NCBI RefSeq assembly: GCF_036127095.1
Contig: NZ_CP108006.1
Coordinates: forward strand, 6,129,501 to 6,193,500
Source of the DNA: Streptomyces sp. NBC_00335
GTDB lineage: Bacteria; Actinomycetota; Actinomycetes; Streptomycetales; Streptomycetaceae
Direction of reading: 5' to 3'
DNA length: 64,000 nucleotides
The notes under the pieces were generated by a model. It did no database searches, was not told the origin of the DNA, and saw nothing but the letters and a program-made list of their open reading frames with translations. This document shows, piece by piece, positions 57,473 to 64,000 of the stretch; positions within the stretch are counted from its first letter, which is position 1; each line of letters opens with the position of its first letter. The translations under genes and the position numbers were made by a program.

Positions 57473-58126
57473 TCAGCGCATCAGCGGCATCGCGCCCGTG
57501 AGGTCGCGCAGGCAGCGGACCGCGAGTTCCGCGGGGGAGCCGGGGCCCGAGGGCGGGGTGTCCGTGGTGGACCACAGCTCCAGGGAGATGCGGATCGCGT
57601 CCGTGGCCGCCGCCGCGAGGAGGCGGACGGCGAGGGGTTCGGCGTCCGGGCCGGCGAGCCGGGCGACGACCGGGACCAGGCGCTCCTCGGAGTCCTGGTT
57701 GACCCGGTACCAGACGGCCCGCAGGGCCTCGTCGGTCGTGGCGGCGCGCAGCAGGCCGCGGGTGACCCCCAAGCCCTCCTCGAGGGCCTGGGGGTCCGTG
57801 AGGGAGCGGGTGACGGCGCGCTCCAGGGCCTCGGTCAGCGGGGTGCCGGGGTCCTCCTCGGCGAGCAGGGCGCGCCAGGCGTCGCCGCCGCCCGCGAGCA
57901 GGGGGGCGACGGCCTCCTGCTTGTTGCGGAAGTAGCGGTAGAACGTGCGCAGCGCCACGCCCGCGCGGTGGGCGATGTCCTCGGCGGTGGTGCCGTCGGG
58001 GCCGTGCTCGGCGAAGAGTTCGCAGGCGGCGCGGGCGATGTCGAGCTGGGTGGCCGCCTTGCGGCGCTCGTTCAGCGACTGGGCTCCGGGGCCGGCCTGG
58101 GGAGAGTACGGACGAGGGGATCTCAC
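57473..58126 (-). CDS. TetR/AcrR-family transcriptional regulator
   Basis: A 217-residue TetR protein. The HTH is at about residues 20-70: SLNERRKAATQLDIARAACEL, GTTAEDIAHRAGVALRTFYRYFRNKQEAV. The rest is an all-helical effector domain. The GTG at 58126 (GTG AGA TCC CCT) gives an 18-residue lead-in; a longer form would run into the divergent SDR gene. It is divergent from the SDR gene, with a 27-bp palindrome in the shared spacer, so it likely represses that gene and itself. Ligand unknown, possibly the SDR substrate or an alcohol/ketone. Confidence 0.87.
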   Translation of the reverse strand: MRSPRPYSPQAGPGAQSLNERRKAATQLDIARAACELFAEHGPDGTTAEDIAHRAGVALRTFYRYFRNKQEAVAPLLAGGGDAWRALLAEEDPGTPLTEALERAVTRSLTDPQALEEGLGVTRGLLRAATTDEALRAVWYRVNQDSEERLVPVVARLAGPDAEPLAVRLLAAAATDAIRISLELWSTTDTPPSGPGSPAELAVRCLRDLTGAMPLMR

Positions 58127-58160
58127 CGGGGAAGGATACCCCGGCCCCCAGAGCGAAATG

Positions 58161-58187
58161 CATGTTTTGACAGGGTGGCAAAACGTG
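58161..58187. promoter_or_regulatory. 27-bp imperfect palindrome, candidate TetR operator
   Basis: CATGTTTTG at 58161-58169 faces CAAAACGTG at 58179-58187 (one mismatch), around nine bases. It lies between the divergent TetR and SDR starts, 24 bases from the SDR ATG. Confidence 0.6.
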
Positions 58188-58211
58188 TCATCGCGGGAGT
58201 ACGCTCCCCCC

Positions 58212-58982
58212 ATGAACCGTTACGAAGGACGTCGCGTCCTCATCACCGGCGGCGGCTCCGGCATCGGCCAGGCCACCGTCCACCGCATCCTCTCCGAGGG
58301 CGGCCGCGTCCACACCGTGGACGTCAACGAAGCCGGTCTCAAGGCCACCGCCGACCAGGCCGCCGCAGACGGTCACGCGGACCGCCTCACCACCGCGGTC
58401 CTCGACATATCCGACGAGGCGGCCGTCAAGACGGGCGTGGCCGCCGCGGTCGACGCCCTCACCGGAATCGACGTACTGGTCAACGCCGCGGGCATCCTGC
58501 GCTCCGCGCACACCCACCAGACCACGCTCGAATTCTGGAACAAGATCATCGCGGTGAACCTGACCGGTACGTTCCTGGTCATCCGCGAGTCGCTCCCGGC
58601 GCTGCTGGCGGGCGACCAGCCGGTCGTCGTCAACTTCAGCTCCACGTCGGCGTCCTTCGCGCACCCGTACATGTCCGCCTACGCGGCCAGCAAGGGCGGC
58701 ATCCAGTCCATGACCCACGCGCTCGCCGCCGAGTACAGCAAGCAGGGGCTGCGCTTCGTCGCCGTCGCGCCGGGCTCCATCGAGAGCGGCATGACCACCG
58801 GCACCGGCCCCGGCCTGCCCGAGGACACCGACTGGAGCCTGTTCGCCAAGCTCGCCCCGGCCCTCGGCCAGGGCTTCGCCGGCCCGCAGACGGTCGCCGG
58901 CGTCGTCGCCATGCTGGGCTCCGAGGACGGCGCCTTCATCACCGGCACGGAGATCCGTATCGACGGCGGCACGCACTACTGA
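58212..58982 (+). CDS. Short-chain dehydrogenase/reductase (classical SDR)
   Basis: A 256-residue classical SDR. RVLITGGGSGIGQATVHRIL is the TGxxxGxG cofactor motif, followed by VHTVDVNEAG (Asp39-like, so NAD preferred), VLVNAAGIL (NNAG-like), and the catalytic triad Ser in NFSSTSASF, Tyr in YMSAYAASK and Lys (about residues 142, 157 and 161). A C-terminal GSEDGAFITGTEIRIDGG closes the family. It oxidises a secondary alcohol or reduces a ketone; substrate unknown. The ATG at 58212 sits 24 bases past the palindrome. It is probably controlled by the divergent TetR. Confidence 0.9.
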   Translation: MNRYEGRRVLITGGGSGIGQATVHRILSEGGRVHTVDVNEAGLKATADQAAADGHADRLTTAVLDISDEAAVKTGVAAAVDALTGIDVLVNAAGILRSAHTHQTTLEFWNKIIAVNLTGTFLVIRESLPALLAGDQPVVVNFSSTSASFAHPYMSAYAASKGGIQSMTHALAAEYSKQGLRFVAVAPGSIESGMTTGTGPGLPEDTDWSLFAKLAPALGQGFAGPQTVAGVVAMLGSEDGAFITGTEIRIDGGTHY

Positions 58983-58998
58983 CGCGACGGCGGGGGCC

Positions 58999-59517
58999 TC
59001 AGCCCCTGAAGCGGTCCCACAGCCGGGGGAAGCGCTCCGCGAGCACGGCTTCGTTCTCGAAGTCCAGCGCAGCGCCCTCCGGCTCCGCCGCCTGCAGCGG
59101 GATCCCCAGATCCGGCGCCACCGACCCGGTCAGCTGCTCGTACGCCTCGTCCGCCGCGTACCCCAGCTCCTCGCCGTCCCCGTCGATCTCCTCGTCGAAC
59201 TCGTCGAGGAGCTCCGCGAGCTGGTCCGGATCGTGCACCCCGCCCTCGAAGACCTCCCGGCCCTGGCCGATCAGCCAGCACCGGAAGTAGTCGAACGCGT
59301 CGTCGCTGGCCCCGTCGAGCAGCACCCACGCCGCGCCCCACAGGTCCCAGGTGTACGCCCGGTTGTACCGCGACTCGAAGTGCCGCGCGAAGTCCAGGAC
59401 GGAGTCCGGGTCGAGCTGAGCCAGCCGCTCCACGAGCAGCTCGGCGTGTTCCTCGGGGTCGCCCTCGGCGGCCTCGCGGGTACGGTCGACCATCTCCCAG
59501 AACTCAGTCTCGTCCAT
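58999..59517 (-). CDS. DUF4240-family protein
   Basis: A 172-residue, strongly acidic protein matching DUF4240: MDETEFWEMVDRTREAAEGDPEEH at the start, LDFARHFESRYNRAYTWDLWGAAWVLLDGASDDAFDYFRCWLIGQG in the middle (conserved aromatic and Asp), then a Glu/Asp-rich helix. Function unknown; related proteins occur beside contact-dependent or toxin-immunity-like genes in some bacteria, but no such partner is visible here. The ATG at 59517 has TGGAGC upstream. It converges with the SDR gene with 16 bases between stops. Confidence 0.85.
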   Translation of the reverse strand: MDETEFWEMVDRTREAAEGDPEEHAELLVERLAQLDPDSVLDFARHFESRYNRAYTWDLWGAAWVLLDGASDDAFDYFRCWLIGQGREVFEGGVHDPDQLAELLDEFDEEIDGDGEELGYAADEAYEQLTGSVAPDLGIPLQAAEPEGAALDFENEAVLAERFPRLWDRFRG

Positions 59518-59650
59518 CACCGCTCCAGCATCACGGGTCCACCCCCTCGCCGCCACCGCGCATGCCGCGAAAGGCCGGTGCACGCCCCCGCACGGCCGCA
59601 TCCTCGGACCGGGAGCCGGATCGCGCAGCCGTCGGGGTGGGGGCAGGGGT

Positions 59651-59740
59651 ATGCGGGGAGAACTACTCGAAGGCCGGTACCGGCTGGAGGAGCGTCTGGG
59701 CGCCGGCGGCACGGGCGAGGCCGGGGCCGGCGAGGACGTA
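59651..59740 (+). pseudogene. Remnant of a Ser/Thr kinase N-terminus
   Basis: From ATG 59651 the frame reads MRGELLEGRYRLEERLGAGG, the exact style of a Pkn kinase start and glycine loop, then TGEA in place of the usual MGEVW. After that it continues into unrelated residues (AGEDVRMHVGAG...) and ends at 59857 inside the aceE terminator region. No kinase continues in any frame. A decayed copy or a truncated duplication is inferred; the good ribosome site (GCAGGGGT) remains. Confidence 0.55.
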
Positions 59741-59783
59741 CGGATGCACGTAGGGGCCGGGGAAGTCCCCGGAAGCCGCAACG

Positions 59784-59825
59784 CCGTGAGGCGGCCCGCC
59801 CCCGAAGGAGCGGACCGCCTCACGG
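59784..59825 (-). terminator. Terminator of aceE
   Basis: CCGTGAGGCGG (59784-59794) pairs with CCGCCTCACGG (59815-59825), with further imperfect pairing inside. It lies 20 bases beyond the minus-strand aceE stop at 59845. Confidence 0.7.
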
Positions 59826-59844
59826 TCGCCGAAGAACGCGGGGC

Positions 59845-62529
59845 CTACAGGCCGTAGCGCTCCCGGGCCTCCTTGATGGAGGACGCCGGGACCTCGCCGC
59901 GGCGGGCGAGCTGGGCCAGCGCGGCCACCACGATCGACTGGGCGTCGACACCGAAGTGGCGGCGGGCGCCCTCGCGGGTGTCGGAGAGGCCGAAGCCGTC
60001 CGTGCCCAGCGAGGTGTAGTCCTGCTCGACCCACTGGCTGATCTGGTCCGGGACCTGACGCATCCAGTCGGAGACGGCGAGCACCGGGCTGGTGACGCCC
60101 TCCAGGGCGCGGGTGACGAACGGGGTGCGCATCTCCCCGCGCAGCAGCGCCTCGTCGCACTCCAGCGCGTCGCGGCGCAGCTCGCCCCAGGAGGTGGCGG
60201 ACCAGACGTCGGCGGCCACGTTCCAGTCGGCGGCGAGCAGCTTCTGCGCGTCCAGCGCCCAGTGGATGGCCGTACCGGAGGCCATCAGCTGGATCTTCGG
60301 GGCGTCTGCGGCCGGGGTCGCCTCCGCGAGGTCCGCCGCCGTGTTGAAGCGGTAGAGACCGCGCAGGATGCCCTCTTCCACGCCTTCCGGCATGGCGGGC
60401 TGCGGCTTCGGCTCGTTGTAGACCGTCAGGTAGTAGAAGACGTCTTCCGGCTTCTCGCCGTACATCCGGCGCAGACCGTCCTTGACGATCACCGCGATCT
60501 CGTACGCGAAGGCCGGGTCGTAGTTGAGCGACGCCGGGTTCGTGGACGCGATCAGGTGCGAGTGGCCGTCCGCGTGCTGCAGGCCCTCACCCGTCAGGGT
60601 GGTGCGGCCGGCGGTGGCGCCGACGATGAAGCCCTTGCCGAGCTGGTCGGCGAGCTGCCACATCTGGTCGGCGGTGCGCTGCCAGCCGAACATCGAGTAG
60701 AAGATGTAGAACGGGATCATCGGCTCGCCGTGCGTCGCGTACGACGTACAGGCGGCGATGAAGTCGGCCATGGCGCCGGCCTCGGTGATCCCCTCGTTGA
60801 GGATCTGGCCGTCCTTGGCTTCCTTGTAGTACATGAGCTGGTCGCGGTCGACCGGCTCGTACGTCTGGCCCAGCGGCGAGTAGATGCCGGCCGACGGGAA
60901 GAGGGACTCCATACCGAAGGTGCGGGCCTCGTCGGGGACGATCGGCACCCAGCGCTTGCCGGTCTCCTTGTCCCGCATCAGGTCCTTGACGAGCCGGACG
61001 AAGGCCATGGTGGTGGCCATCTCCTGCTTGCCGGAGCCCTTGAGCAGCGGGGCGAAGGAACGGTCCGCCGGAGCCGGCAGGGCCACGTGCTTGACCTTGC
61101 GGGCCGGGGCCGGGCCGCCGAGCGCCGCGCGGCGCTCGTTCAGGTACTGGACCTCGGGGCTGTTCGCGCCCGGGTGGCCGTACGGGACCTGGCCGTCGGC
61201 GAAGGCGCTGTCCGGGATCGGGAGGCCAAGGAGGTCACGCATGTCCTTGAACTCGTCGATCGTCAGCTTCTTCATCTGGTGGTTCGCGTTCTTCGACTCG
61301 AACCCGGCGCCCAGCGTGTAGCCCTTGACGGTCTGCGCGAGGATGACCGTCGGAGCACCCTTGTGCTCCAGGGCGGCCTTGTACGCGGCGTAGACCTTGC
61401 GGGGCTCGTGGCCGCCGCGGGAGGTGTGGAAGCACTCGGCGATCTTCGCGTCGGAGAGCACACCGGCCAGCTGCACGAGCTCGGCGTTGGCGCCGAAGAA
61501 GTGCTGGCGGATGTAGGCCACGTCGCGGGTCGCGTACGTCTGGAACTGCGCGTCGGGTACCTCGCGCAGGCGGCGTACCAGGGCGCCCGTGGTGTCGAGC
61601 TGGAACAGCTCGTCCCAGGCGGAGCCCCACAGCGACTTGATGACGTTCCAGCCGGCGCCGCGGAACTGGGCTTCCAGCTCCTGCACCACGCGGAAGTTCG
61701 CGCGGACCGGACCGTCGAGGCGCTGCAGGTTGCAGTTGATGACGAAGGTCAGGTTGTCGAGCTGCTCGCGCGAGGCCAGGGCCAGGGCGGCGGTCGACTC
61801 GGGCTCGTCCATCTCGCCGTCGCCCAGGAAGGCCCAGACGTGCGAGTTGGCGGTGTCCTTGATGCTCCGGTTCTGCAGGTAGCGGTTGAAGCGCGCCTGG
61901 TAGATCGCGGAGAGCGGGCCGAGGCCCATGGAGACCGTCGGGAACTCCCACAGCCACGGCAGGCGCCGCGGGTGCGGGTAGGACGGGAGACCGTTGCCGC
62001 CGGCTTCCTGGCGGAACTTGTCGAGCTGCTGCTCGGAGATCCGGCCGTCGAGGAAGGCACGGGCGTAGATGCCGGGGGAGGCGTGGCCCTGGATGTAGAG
62101 CTGGTCGCCCGATCCGTCGGCCTCCTTCCCGCGGAAGAAGTGCTGGAAGCCGGTCTCGTACAGCCACGCGGCGGAGGCGAAGGTGGCGATGTGGCCGCCG
62201 ACGCCGTACTTGGAGCCGCGGGTCACCATGGCGGCCGCGTTCCAGCGGTTCCACGCGGTGATCTTGGCTTCCATCGCCTCGTCGCCGGGGAACTCCGGCT
62301 CCGCGGCGGTGGGGATGGTGTTGACGTAGTCCGTCTCAAGGAGCTTCGGCAGCGCGAGGCCGGCGGCCTCGGCGTGCTGAAGGGTGCGACGGAGCAGGTA
62401 TTCGGCGCGGCGCGTACCGGCGGCCTTGGCGACGGCGTCGAGCGAGGCCGCCCATTCGGCGGTCTCCTCGGTGTCGCGGTCCGGGAGCTGGTCGAGCTCG
62501 CTCGGAAGCTTTCCTACGGGGTCGGACAT
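59845..62529 (-). CDS. aceE: Pyruvate dehydrogenase E1 component, homodimeric type
   Basis: An 894-residue E1 that decarboxylates pyruvate with thiamine diphosphate and transfers the acetyl group to lipoyl domains of the acyltransferase. TPP motif: AFLGDGEMDEPEST followed by LDNLTFVINCNLQ (about residues 230-265). Other family segments: KYGVGGHIATFASAAWLYETGF, GHASPGIYARAFLDGRI, SRGGHEPRKVYAAYKAAL, ARTFGMESLFPSAGIYSPLGQTY and TTLTGEGLQHADGHSHL. The ATG at 62529 follows a 244-base upstream spacer with two palindromes, beyond which is a GntR regulator gene. Homodimeric AceE is the usual type in actinobacteria. Confidence 0.96.
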   Translation of the reverse strand: MSDPVGKLPSELDQLPDRDTEETAEWAASLDAVAKAAGTRRAEYLLRRTLQHAEAAGLALPKLLETDYVNTIPTAAEPEFPGDEAMEAKITAWNRWNAAAMVTRGSKYGVGGHIATFASAAWLYETGFQHFFRGKEADGSGDQLYIQGHASPGIYARAFLDGRISEQQLDKFRQEAGGNGLPSYPHPRRLPWLWEFPTVSMGLGPLSAIYQARFNRYLQNRSIKDTANSHVWAFLGDGEMDEPESTAALALASREQLDNLTFVINCNLQRLDGPVRANFRVVQELEAQFRGAGWNVIKSLWGSAWDELFQLDTTGALVRRLREVPDAQFQTYATRDVAYIRQHFFGANAELVQLAGVLSDAKIAECFHTSRGGHEPRKVYAAYKAALEHKGAPTVILAQTVKGYTLGAGFESKNANHQMKKLTIDEFKDMRDLLGLPIPDSAFADGQVPYGHPGANSPEVQYLNERRAALGGPAPARKVKHVALPAPADRSFAPLLKGSGKQEMATTMAFVRLVKDLMRDKETGKRWVPIVPDEARTFGMESLFPSAGIYSPLGQTYEPVDRDQLMYYKEAKDGQILNEGITEAGAMADFIAACTSYATHGEPMIPFYIFYSMFGWQRTADQMWQLADQLGKGFIVGATAGRTTLTGEGLQHADGHSHLIASTNPASLNYDPAFAYEIAVIVKDGLRRMYGEKPEDVFYYLTVYNEPKPQPAMPEGVEEGILRGLYRFNTAADLAEATPAADAPKIQLMASGTAIHWALDAQKLLAADWNVAADVWSATSWGELRRDALECDEALLRGEMRTPFVTRALEGVTSPVLAVSDWMRQVPDQISQWVEQDYTSLGTDGFGLSDTREGARRHFGVDAQSIVVAALAQLARRGEVPASSIKEARERYGL

Positions 62530-62634
62530 CGGTGTGCGCCGCCTTCCGGACAAAGGAGAGGTGGTGAAGAAATCCCTGACGGGCAGGACAGGGTCGTTGG
62601 ACCCGGGTGGGGTCCGCGGATGACTGTAAGGCGC

Positions 62635-62651
62635 TGATCGATGATCGATCA
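62635..62651. promoter_or_regulatory. 17-bp perfect palindrome upstream of aceE
   Basis: TGATCGAT-G-ATCGATCA, about 106 bases before the aceE start. Palindromes with TGATC ends suit GntR/FCD dimers, so the adjacent regulator at 62774-63400 is the likely ligand. Could also be a chance repeat of GATCGAT. Confidence 0.55.
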
Positions 62652-62689
62652 AATGAAAGTGACGAAGAAACGTCAATCTGACAAAAGTC

Positions 62690-62724
62690 GGCACCGGGTG
62701 CCATGAAAATAGGCACCCAGTGCC
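62690..62724. promoter_or_regulatory. Pair of 13-bp palindromes GGCACC-N-GGTGCC upstream of aceE
   Basis: GGCACCGGGTGCC (62690-62702) is self-complementary; GGCACCCAGTGCC (62712-62724) is nearly so. They are separated by nine bases (ATGAAAATA). The AT-rich centre suggests promoter overlap. A single regulator binding two sites is a reasonable inference; which regulator is not known. Confidence 0.55.
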
Positions 62725-62773
62725 GGGCAAATCGGGACGAGACGGGCGGCCCGGCGGGTCTCGAAGGGCGAGA

Positions 62774-63400
62774 TCAAGCCCGCGGCGCGCAGCCCAGAAC
62801 GTGCCGCTTCACGAGCAGACCGATGTCCGGGTCCTGATTGCGGAAGGCGTCCACCAGGGCCTCGTGCTCTTCGGCGTAGGACTTTTGGACGGTTCCCAGC
62901 CACCGGATGGACAGGGCCGTGAAGACCTCGATGCCCAGGGATTCCCAGGTGTGCAGCAGCACGCTGTTCCCGGCGGCCCGCACCATCTCCCGGTGGAAGC
63001 CCACGGTGTGCCGCACCTGGGCCGTGCCGTCCGCGCTGCGGTCGGCGTCCCACAGGCCCGCCACGTGCGGCTCCAGGGCCGAGCAGTCGGCCGCCAGCCG
63101 GGGCGCGGCCAGCTCGGCCGCGATCTGCTCCAGGCCCGCCCGGACCGGATAGATCTCCTCCAGGTCCGCCGCCGACAGGTTCCGTACGCGCACGCCCTTG
63201 TTCGGCGCCGACTCGATCAGGCGCAGCGTCTCCAGCTCGCGCAGGGCCTCGCGCACGGGCGTCTGGCTGACCTCCAGCTCCACCGCGATCCGGCGCTCCA
63301 CGATCCGCTCACCGGGCTTCCAGCGCCCGCTGACGATCCCCTCCACGATGTGCTCGCGGATCTGCTCGCGCAGCGAGTGCACGACGGGTGGGGTGATCAT
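62774..63400 (-). CDS. GntR-family transcriptional regulator with FCD domain
   Basis: A 208-residue GntR protein. N-terminal winged helix (HSLREQIREHIVEGIVSGRWKPGERIVERRIAVELEVSQTPVREALRELE) is the GntR signature. The C-terminal FCD domain has an Asp/His metal layout (FHREMVRAAGNSVLLH and AYAEEHEALVDAFRNQD-like helix). FadR-subfamily regulators respond to organic acids; PdhR-like control of pyruvate dehydrogenase is a known pattern. It precedes aceE on the same strand, 244 bases upstream, with palindromes in that gap. The ATG at 63400 lacks a strong ribosome site. Confidence 0.88.
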   Translation of the reverse strand: MITPPVVHSLREQIREHIVEGIVSGRWKPGERIVERRIAVELEVSQTPVREALRELETLRLIESAPNKGVRVRNLSAADLEEIYPVRAGLEQIAAELAAPRLAADCSALEPHVAGLWDADRSADGTAQVRHTVGFHREMVRAAGNSVLLHTWESLGIEVFTALSIRWLGTVQKSYAEEHEALVDAFRNQDPDIGLLVKRHVLGCAPRA

Positions 63401-63551
63401 CGGGGCTTCATCTCCTGGGGGGTGTGCAGGGGTATGCGGGGCCTTGATGCGTAGACAATACGGCGGCTCCGCTCGTCGCGATGCGTTCCTGGTCAGAGGC
63501 GCAGCGTGAGGCTGGTTACAGCCGCCGACCGAGGGGGCCAGGGTACGACGA

Positions 63552-63595
63552 CGGCGCCCCCGCCCGGGACGTGCATCCCGGGCGGGGGCGCCGTG
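63552..63595. terminator. Perfect 19-bp terminator hairpin
   Basis: ACGGCGCCCCCGCCCGGGA (63552-63570) pairs exactly with TCCCGGGCGGGGGCGCCGT (63577-63595), six-base loop. It lies 34 bases after the minus-strand acyltransferase stop. Confidence 0.88.
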
Positions 63596-63628
63596 CGCGG
63601 CAGTCGTGAACCGCTGCCGCGAAGAGCC

Positions 63629-64000
63629 TTACAGGCCGAGCTCGACCTCGAACTCGCCGGCCTCGAGGATGCCCTTGACGGCCGAGAGGTACCGGGCCGC
63701 GTCCGCGCCGTCCACCAGGCGGTGGTCGTAGGACAGGGTCAGGTACGTCATGTCGCGGATGCCGATGTTCGTGCCCTCGGCGGTCTCGATGACCACCGGG
63801 CGCTTGACCGTCGCGCCGATGCCCAGGATGGCGACCTGGTTCGGGGGCACGATGACCGTGTCGAACAGCGCACCGCGCGAGCCGGTGTTGCTGATGGTGA
63901 AGGTCGCGCCCGACAGCTCGTCCGGCGTGATCTTGTTGCCGCGGACCTTGGAGGCCAGGTCGGCGGTCGCCTTGGAGATGCCCGCCAGGTTGAGGTCACC
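63629..64000 (-). CDS. Lipoyl-dependent 2-oxoacid dehydrogenase E2 acyltransferase (5' end cut by window)
   Basis: The last 123 residues of a dihydrolipoamide acyltransferase. DLNLAGISKATADLASKVRG, SGATFTISNTGSRGALFDT, PPNQVAILGIGATVKRPVV and YLTLSYDHRLVDGADAARYLSAVKGIL contain the catalytic domain's end, with active-site His and Asp in SYDHRLVDG. It transfers acyl groups from lipoyl-lysine to CoA. Whether acetyl (AceF) or succinyl (SucB) type cannot be told from this part; in S. coelicolor the neighbour in this order is SucB-type, to my recollection. Its N-terminal lipoyl domains lie beyond 64000. Confidence 0.9.
   Translation of the reverse strand, partial: GDLNLAGISKATADLASKVRGNKITPDELSGATFTISNTGSRGALFDTVIVPPNQVAILGIGATVKRPVVIETAEGTNIGIRDMTYLTLSYDHRLVDGADAARYLSAVKGILEAGEFEVELGL

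Noticed and set aside
59741..59857. Remainder of the kinase-like frame as a real peptide
   Set aside because: It overlaps the aceE terminator and antisense end of aceE and has no kinase similarity.

Overview
The window is a typical high-GC actinobacterial chromosome segment, almost certainly Streptomyces. Third-codon positions are nearly all G or C, GTG and TTG starts are frequent, and many genes belong to families known from this genus: GlnII beside GlnA, a GlnR-regulated small protein, a MalR/MalEFG maltose locus, an NsdA-type regulator and many TetR/GntR regulators. The species cannot be named from the sequence alone. No rRNA, tRNA, CRISPR array, phage or insertion-sequence transposase was seen.

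Layout. 1-5.7 kb: a truncated PP2C phosphatase, a TetR regulator divergent from an APC permease and amidohydrolase pair (with a 22-bp palindrome between them), and a PAP2-type membrane phosphatase. 5.8-14.7 kb: the maltose/maltodextrin locus. malE-malF-malG encode the lipoprotein and two permeases of an ABC importer; the ATPase is not here. They are flanked by two mirror-arranged alpha-glucosidase plus LacI-regulator cassettes, each with a 4-bp stop/start overlap. 14.7-16.5 kb: two inverted copies (about 450 bp) of a structured intergenic repeat flank one class IV aminotransferase gene. 16.5-23.9 kb: a secreted alpha-amylase (GH13 plus CBM20) and a 1797-residue secreted alpha-amylase/pullulanase, behind a promoter with a CTTGCGCAAG operator. 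Together these genes degrade extracellular starch, import maltodextrins and hydrolyse them to glucose.

23.9-36 kb: a GNAT enzyme; a three-gene unit (ferritin-like 'metal-dependent hydrolase', ferredoxin-type reductase, TetR); a sigma-like membrane protein; a tyrosine phosphatase; a rhomboid-like protein; a Met/His-rich membrane protein with a PepSY protein (possibly copper-linked); a Ser/Thr kinase; and a receiver-less OmpR-type winged-helix regulator preceded by a short Cys-Cys leader-like ORF. 36-50 kb: glnII, several NAD(P) oxidoreductases, a serine hydrolase, an ArsC/Spx-like protein, a polysaccharide deacetylase, a SpoIIE-type phosphatase, a VIT-family transporter, a 0.68-kb G+C-rich non-coding stretch, an SDR-type epimerase and an FAD oxidoreductase.

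50-64 kb is core metabolism: an NsdA-like regulator, lipB-lipA (lipoate attachment and synthesis), the SCO2195-type small protein, a DUF4191 protein, an RDD protein, glnA with a textbook double GlnR box, a TetR/SDR divergent pair, aceE (pyruvate dehydrogenase E1) with a GntR/FCD regulator and striking palindromes upstream, and at the edge the C-terminus of a lipoyl-dependent acyltransferase. lipA/lipB supply the cofactor used by that acyltransferase class, so the right end is a lipoate and 2-oxoacid dehydrogenase neighbourhood interleaved with nitrogen assimilation.
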